From Artocarpus heterophyllus (Eukaryota > Streptophyta > Magnoliopsida > Rosales > Moraceae): a stretch of DNA of 64,000 bases. The stretch is taken from positions 13,849,219-13,913,218 of the forward strand of contig CM046341.1 in assembly GCA_025403435.1 (NCBI GenBank). The letters are read 5' to 3'. The notes below the pieces were generated by a model, which worked only from the letters and a program-made list of their open reading frames with translations, was not told where the DNA came from and ran no database searches. This document shows, one piece after another, positions 59,609 to 64,000 of the stretch. Positions within the stretch are counted from its first letter, which is position 1; each line of letters starts with the position of its first letter. A program made the translations under genes and the position numbers.

Positions 59609-61820
59609 AAAGGACTCGTGCGGGTTTTCTTGTCTTTGTTGTTGTTAGCAACGAATCCTTTTCTACCAAAAAAAAAAAAAAATCACCAGAATTCTCTAAG
59701 AACAATTAGAAATGGCTAATTATAATAACAAGAAAAATGCAATACAAATGTTAAGAAGATATGAGATATGTGATTCGGCAAAAATGCAAGTAATAAACCT
59801 TGGAACGAAATCAAGTAAAACCGACCCCATTCACAGATAAATATTTCATATATTGAAAGGTAAATCTCCAAATTTTTAAATAGCAATTTCGTTATGCATT
59901 CTTTGAAACCAAACAAACAGACAAAGAAGTAAAGATTTTTTCTGTCACAGAAGAAAAGAAATGGAAAAGCAAAAGAAACAGAGAAGACGTGGACGAAAAG
60001 AGAAAAGGGCAGAGCGAGAAGGGGGCAGCGTGCTGCAAAGAAGTTTTTTAGCGCGTTCAGTCCATAATCGAACCACATCGTGCGTTTTAGCGATTCTGCC
60101 TCCCAGGCGGGTCCAGAAGATAGCCAAACGTGGGACCCACTACTGTGATGCTTAATCAGATTTCTGAAGCCCAACAGAGCGTAAAGAAACAACTGGACTT
60201 TCTCAACCCACCAATCCCGATCCAACGGCTTTCCATTGAAAGCTCCACAGCTGAAGAAAAAGGACGAGTTATCCTTTACTTTATAACATTTAGGATTGCA
60301 TACGTGGATGGCTCGGAAATATCGGATTAATTATCCATTTGGGTTATTATTTCTTTGACTCCAAATTTAGGTGTGCAAGTTTTAATTTGCTAGAACAGAA
60401 AAGAGGAGAATAAATTAAGAATTAAGAGTAAAGAATTATTGACTACTGAAGTATTGGAATCGGATGCTTAAAAATCAATTTATGAAAATTACTCTTTTTG
60501 ATTAATTGATTTTTTAATAAAAATTGGGCATTTTGTTTATCTATTACTATATATAAAAAGGAAAAAATGATGCTCCTCTTTCAACTAAAATGGCAACGTT
60601 TTGGTTGAAAGGGTTTTTTTTTTTTAATACTAAATATTTTTAATTTTTCCCCATGTTTTAGCATTTCTTTTCTTTTTTTTTTTCAACTTTTTTTGCTTTA
60701 ATTTCTTTCTTAAATATTTTTCTTTTCTTTTTTTTCATTTTTATCCTTCATTATAGCACTTCTCTTAAAATTTTATATTTTAAATGTATGCCATTAAACT
60801 CCCTTTTTTTTAACTAATTTGTCTCTATTAAAATCATTATCTTCAAATATATTCCCATCTAAATTTTTCTTTCTAATTCTCTAAAATGTTTTTTAATCAA
60901 ATTTGATTTTCTTGATGGTGTGTCTGAAAATACTGGTTTGAACTACAAATTTTTGGATCAAACCAGTTTTACTATAATATTTTCTTTCATAAAATTAAAA
61001 TTGTTATAGTATTTTCAATTCAAATTTTTAGTTTGAACCATGTACTCAAACGAATATTAAACATTTTTGAATAAAAAATTTGACAAATTGGGTACGTATG
61101 TGCATACATGGCAGAGCTAGAAGTAAACTAACAATTCAAAAAATTCCAAAAGCCCTTTAAATATCGTGTACAAATTTTGGTGTTTTTTCAATATAATTAT
61201 ACTCTAAGAAATTCGTTTAGTTATTGTTTTAAGTAAAATAGATAGAAATGTTATGTTTCAATAGAAAAGTATTTTTGGTTGAATAATATATATGGATATA
61301 CAAGTGGAGCGTATTTGAGTAGTAAAGATTTTAGCTGAAAAATTAGATAAAAATTATTTAAAAAGTACATTATAGGCAATGCTAAAGAAAAAAAAAATGA
61401 AAGAAGGGACATATTTGAAAATACAATTATTTTCACAAGGGCAAATTAAAAAAAGTTCTTTATGAGAAAATAGTAATAAAGAGGGTAGCATAAAAAGAAT
61501 GCTTAAATATGACCACATTTTAGAAAAATTACTTTTATAGGTCATCTTAACAAATTATAAGAATTTGAGAAACAAAATACTTTAAGAAGAACAAATTAGA
61601 GAAAAATATTTCAACAAAACACCTAAAATTTAATAAGAAAATGCAAAACAAAAATAGAATAAACAAAAAAGTATATTGAAATTAGGATTATTGGATAGAT
61701 ATTTGAAATATATATTCATTGACTTAGGTTAGGGACATATAATACATATAAAAAGTTCAAATAAATAAATAAATAAATATATACATTTGAAAAAATAAAA
61801 TCCCTAAGGGAGGGGGGTTT
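59042..61820. other. Intergenic region 5' of the MULE remnant
   Basis: A start-like context ACCATGGAC at 59224 opens only 17 codons. There are poly-T at 59391-59410 and (CTT)n at about 59569-59600. A GC-richer patch at 59960-60260 has no coherent frame. A possible diverged family-1 MITE lies near 60930-61065, and (AAAT)n near 61760. I find no supportable gene. Confidence 0.45.
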
Positions 61821-64000
61821 TGTAACGTCCAGATGTCGTTTTATTCATTTTTTTAACCATTATTTAAGATGAACTATTTAAATGAAAACATAATTCGAAA
61901 ACATACCCCAAGATCCATGCATACAATTTTTTAAATTCCTTAATTATAAATATTCTTTAATTAGTTTATCAACACCAAAACAATAAAGTCACAATTTAAA
62001 TAAAAATTGACACAACTTTTAGAATCTGCTTACACAGTTTGGTAGGCTGAACTTTGGACATCGGCAGGCCGAACATGGCCGGCAGTCCAAACTTCAACTA
62101 TTGGTAGGCCATCCAAGGCTCTGGAAAAATAGGATTTTAAATCACTAAGATCGGCAGGCCGATGCAGGGTGATCGGTCGGCAGGCCGATACCAACATCGG
62201 TAGACAGACCAAAATAATCGACAGGCCGATCTGCTGCTAAAAACAAAATTTTATTTTAAAACAAGTCTCAATATTTCAAGGTGTTGAAGGATGAATAATA
62301 ATCCTATAAAGTTATAGAGACGTAGTTCAAATCTTTAAAACTCTTTAAATAAACATACTCAGAAAATAAAACATAGTTTATAACTTTAAATTTCTTCTTT
62401 GGCATTCTTCTATTTTCAATCCATCATTCTTTGCTTACATGCCTGTCATCCACCTATTCCGTAGTCCTTTTATCCTTATCTGCAACATGATGTAAAACTG
62501 AATAAGCAAAAGCTTAGTAAGTATATTTTATATCTCACAACGTAAAACATTTTATGACCATTTTTGTGAAACATCATATCCATAATCATCATCATCATAA
62601 TAGTGCACTAGGGATAGTTTTATATAGAACATATCTTTTGTTAACATTAGCCATATTAAAACTTTGTTTATTTTATCTTTAGGGCCCAAGTGTTGTACCA
62701 TTATCATCATTATAGGCGCGCCGTCATGAGAGAAGAGGGGTAGCTAATTTCAAACCAAAGATTATATCATAACATAAACATAATATGACATAGGGTATGC
62801 AACACTTACTTAGGTGATACATGTATATATATACACATATGTACTTATACACTTTGAAAAACATCATCATCATCAAAACATGCATAAACTTTTATACATC
62901 AAATCTTTCATAATAAAACATCAGGTATAATCATCATGGGAAAATCATCACAAAACTATCATGAACATAGATTTCAAACTTTATAAATTTCATTATGTTG
63001 CAGGTGAGAATGTATTTACCTGTTTAGCTTACTAAACCTTAATTGAAGATGACGTCGCCGTGGTCTTGATGTGCTCACTCCTTGGTGTGTTCATGTCATA
63101 CATTCATTTGCACATATACAATTAATACTCATTTTTATGAAATCATCCATCATCATATAACTTCATTCATACCTCTATCATAAGAAATGCAATTTCACAA
63201 TTGCATTATACTAATCATTCAAAATATACATGCTAACTGCAAAAGTAACAACTTGCCTAACCACTAAGGCTTTACAACTCAATAAATCACCATTCGTACA
63301 CAATTAAGGCATGAGACTCTAGGGGAACAAAGCTAACACATAAACATAATATCATGATTTTTCATTGGTCATAAAAATTCCATTTGACAAATAGAACATA
63401 TAATACCAAAAACTGCAAGCAACCACAAAAAAATAAGCAACCCTAACACATATTCATATAATAAATTATCTACATCACAAAATAATCTCATAAAATTTTT
63501 GTATGTAGAAGACACCTAAAACTATAACATATTCAAAATTAGCTTAAAATAACTTTAAAAGAATTCAAAACATCCATTTGCATTCAGGTACAAAATATAC
63601 TCCAAACATATGAAGTAGTGAGCTATACACAATCTTTATTTTCAAACAATTAAAATAAAATTACTTAGACTCTAAAATTTTTATGACAACGTCTAAACAT
63701 GCAAATACAGTACCACAAAAATTTTGTTGTCAAATAAATTCATTTGGCTATACAAAATATTCACACAAACAAGAAGTCTAGAATTTCACTGATTGATAGC
63801 CATAAAACCTAGCCTTAAAGAAAATTCAAGAACTTATAAAATATTCATCAAATCATCACTAAACTTTGTAGTCCATAACTTAACATATACATGAACATTT
63901 TTACTAAATTTTGTAAAAATCAAAATACATCTACCCCTTGAACAAAGACTGTACATTTGTGTAACATACCGATCAACAATCATAAAATAGTGAGTGGCAG
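61821..64000. mobile_element. LTR-like element running off the window end
   Basis: TGTAACGTCC at 61821 resembles the LTR terminus of many plant gypsy elements. The following 2 kb (AAGCTTAGTAAGTAT near 62510, a GGCGCGCCGTCATGAG patch near 62716, GCAGGTGAGAATGTATTTAC near 63001) has the look of a long LTR. No coding domain, PBS or second terminus is in view, so superfamily and orientation are uncertain. It contains the palindrome cluster at 62036-62232. Confidence 0.4.
62036..62232. repeat. Second cluster of GGCAGGCCGA palindromes
   Basis: Seven or more variants of TCGGCAGGCCGA (for example at about 62059, 62151, 62169 and 62219) lie within 200 bp at irregular spacing. They are the same motif as in the copia leader, but the surrounding sequence is not alignable to it. 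Confidence 0.85.

Noticed and set aside
59267..59719. 150-codon ORF rich in Val/Phe/Ser runs
   Set aside because: Driven by poly-T and CTT microsatellites, not coding structure.
59716..60225. 169-codon minus-strand ORF
   Set aside because: Hydrophobic, Phe-rich translation of A-rich DNA without motif or homologue that I can recognise.
1..64000. tRNA, rRNA or known microRNA genes
   Set aside because: I scanned for tRNA B-box-like GGTTCGA contexts and for conserved miRNA mature sequences (such as the miR156, 160, 164, 166, 171, 172, 319 and 396 families) and found none that hold up. A tool-based search could still find diverged ones.

Overview
This window is nuclear DNA from a flowering plant, most likely a eudicot. 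It is AT-rich and sparsely genic, its genes are split by GT-AG introns, and most of the recognisable sequence is transposon debris (Ty1/copia and Ty3/gypsy LTR elements, a Mutator-like transposase, a hAT element with a perfect 8-bp target duplication, several MITE families). I cannot name the species. Gene models below were assembled by eye from reading frames, splice sites and remembered family features, without transcript data.

Layout. 1-2.7 kb: AT-rich intergenic DNA with a broken exon of a probable plastid-targeted protein (1959-2146, minus). 2.7-10.7 kb: a minus-strand copia complex with a 2.03-kb 5' LTR (8657-10688), PBS, 1.65-kb leader and gag-protease-integrase-partial RT carrying two nonsense codons. 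A 100-N assembly gap follows, and beyond it lie a second, more decayed gag fragment and a truncated LTR. 10.9-11.8 kb: a possible small two-exon minus-strand gene. 12.8-15.4 kb: a five-exon EF-hand (CML21/22-type) gene, convergent with an intronless 848-aa tandem kinase-pseudokinase gene (15954-18500, minus; RECEPTOR-LIKE PROTEIN KINASE S.2 type). 19-31 kb: intergenic DNA with MITEs, a hAT element, a G-quadruplex-capable purine island and microsatellites. 31-35.2 kb: a degenerate gypsy (Tat/Athila-like) element. 37.7-43 kb: a GTD-binding/DUF593 myosin-binding (MYOB) gene with a 5'UTR intron, a 5-codon uORF including stop, and a tiny last exon. 44.2-47.7 kb: a frameshifted ankyrin-PGG pseudogene (minus). 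51.6-53.7 kb: an antisense copy of the same gypsy LTR. 57-58.4 kb: a Mutator-like transposase remnant (minus) whose intron holds a degenerate minisatellite. 61.8-64 kb: the start of another LTR-like element.

The three apparently intact host genes have no obvious common pathway: calcium sensing, protein phosphorylation, and tethering of myosin XI to vesicles. The most unusual signals are (i) a run of stem-loops in the copia leader, just upstream of gag, repeatedly presenting a CCUA loop inside a CCUAGG palindrome, with a compensatory stem change; (ii) clusters of the palindromic motif TTCGGC-CT-GCCGAA shared by the copia leader and LTRs and by an unrelated element at the window end; and (iii) the kinase-pseudokinase architecture of the 15.9-18.5 kb gene.
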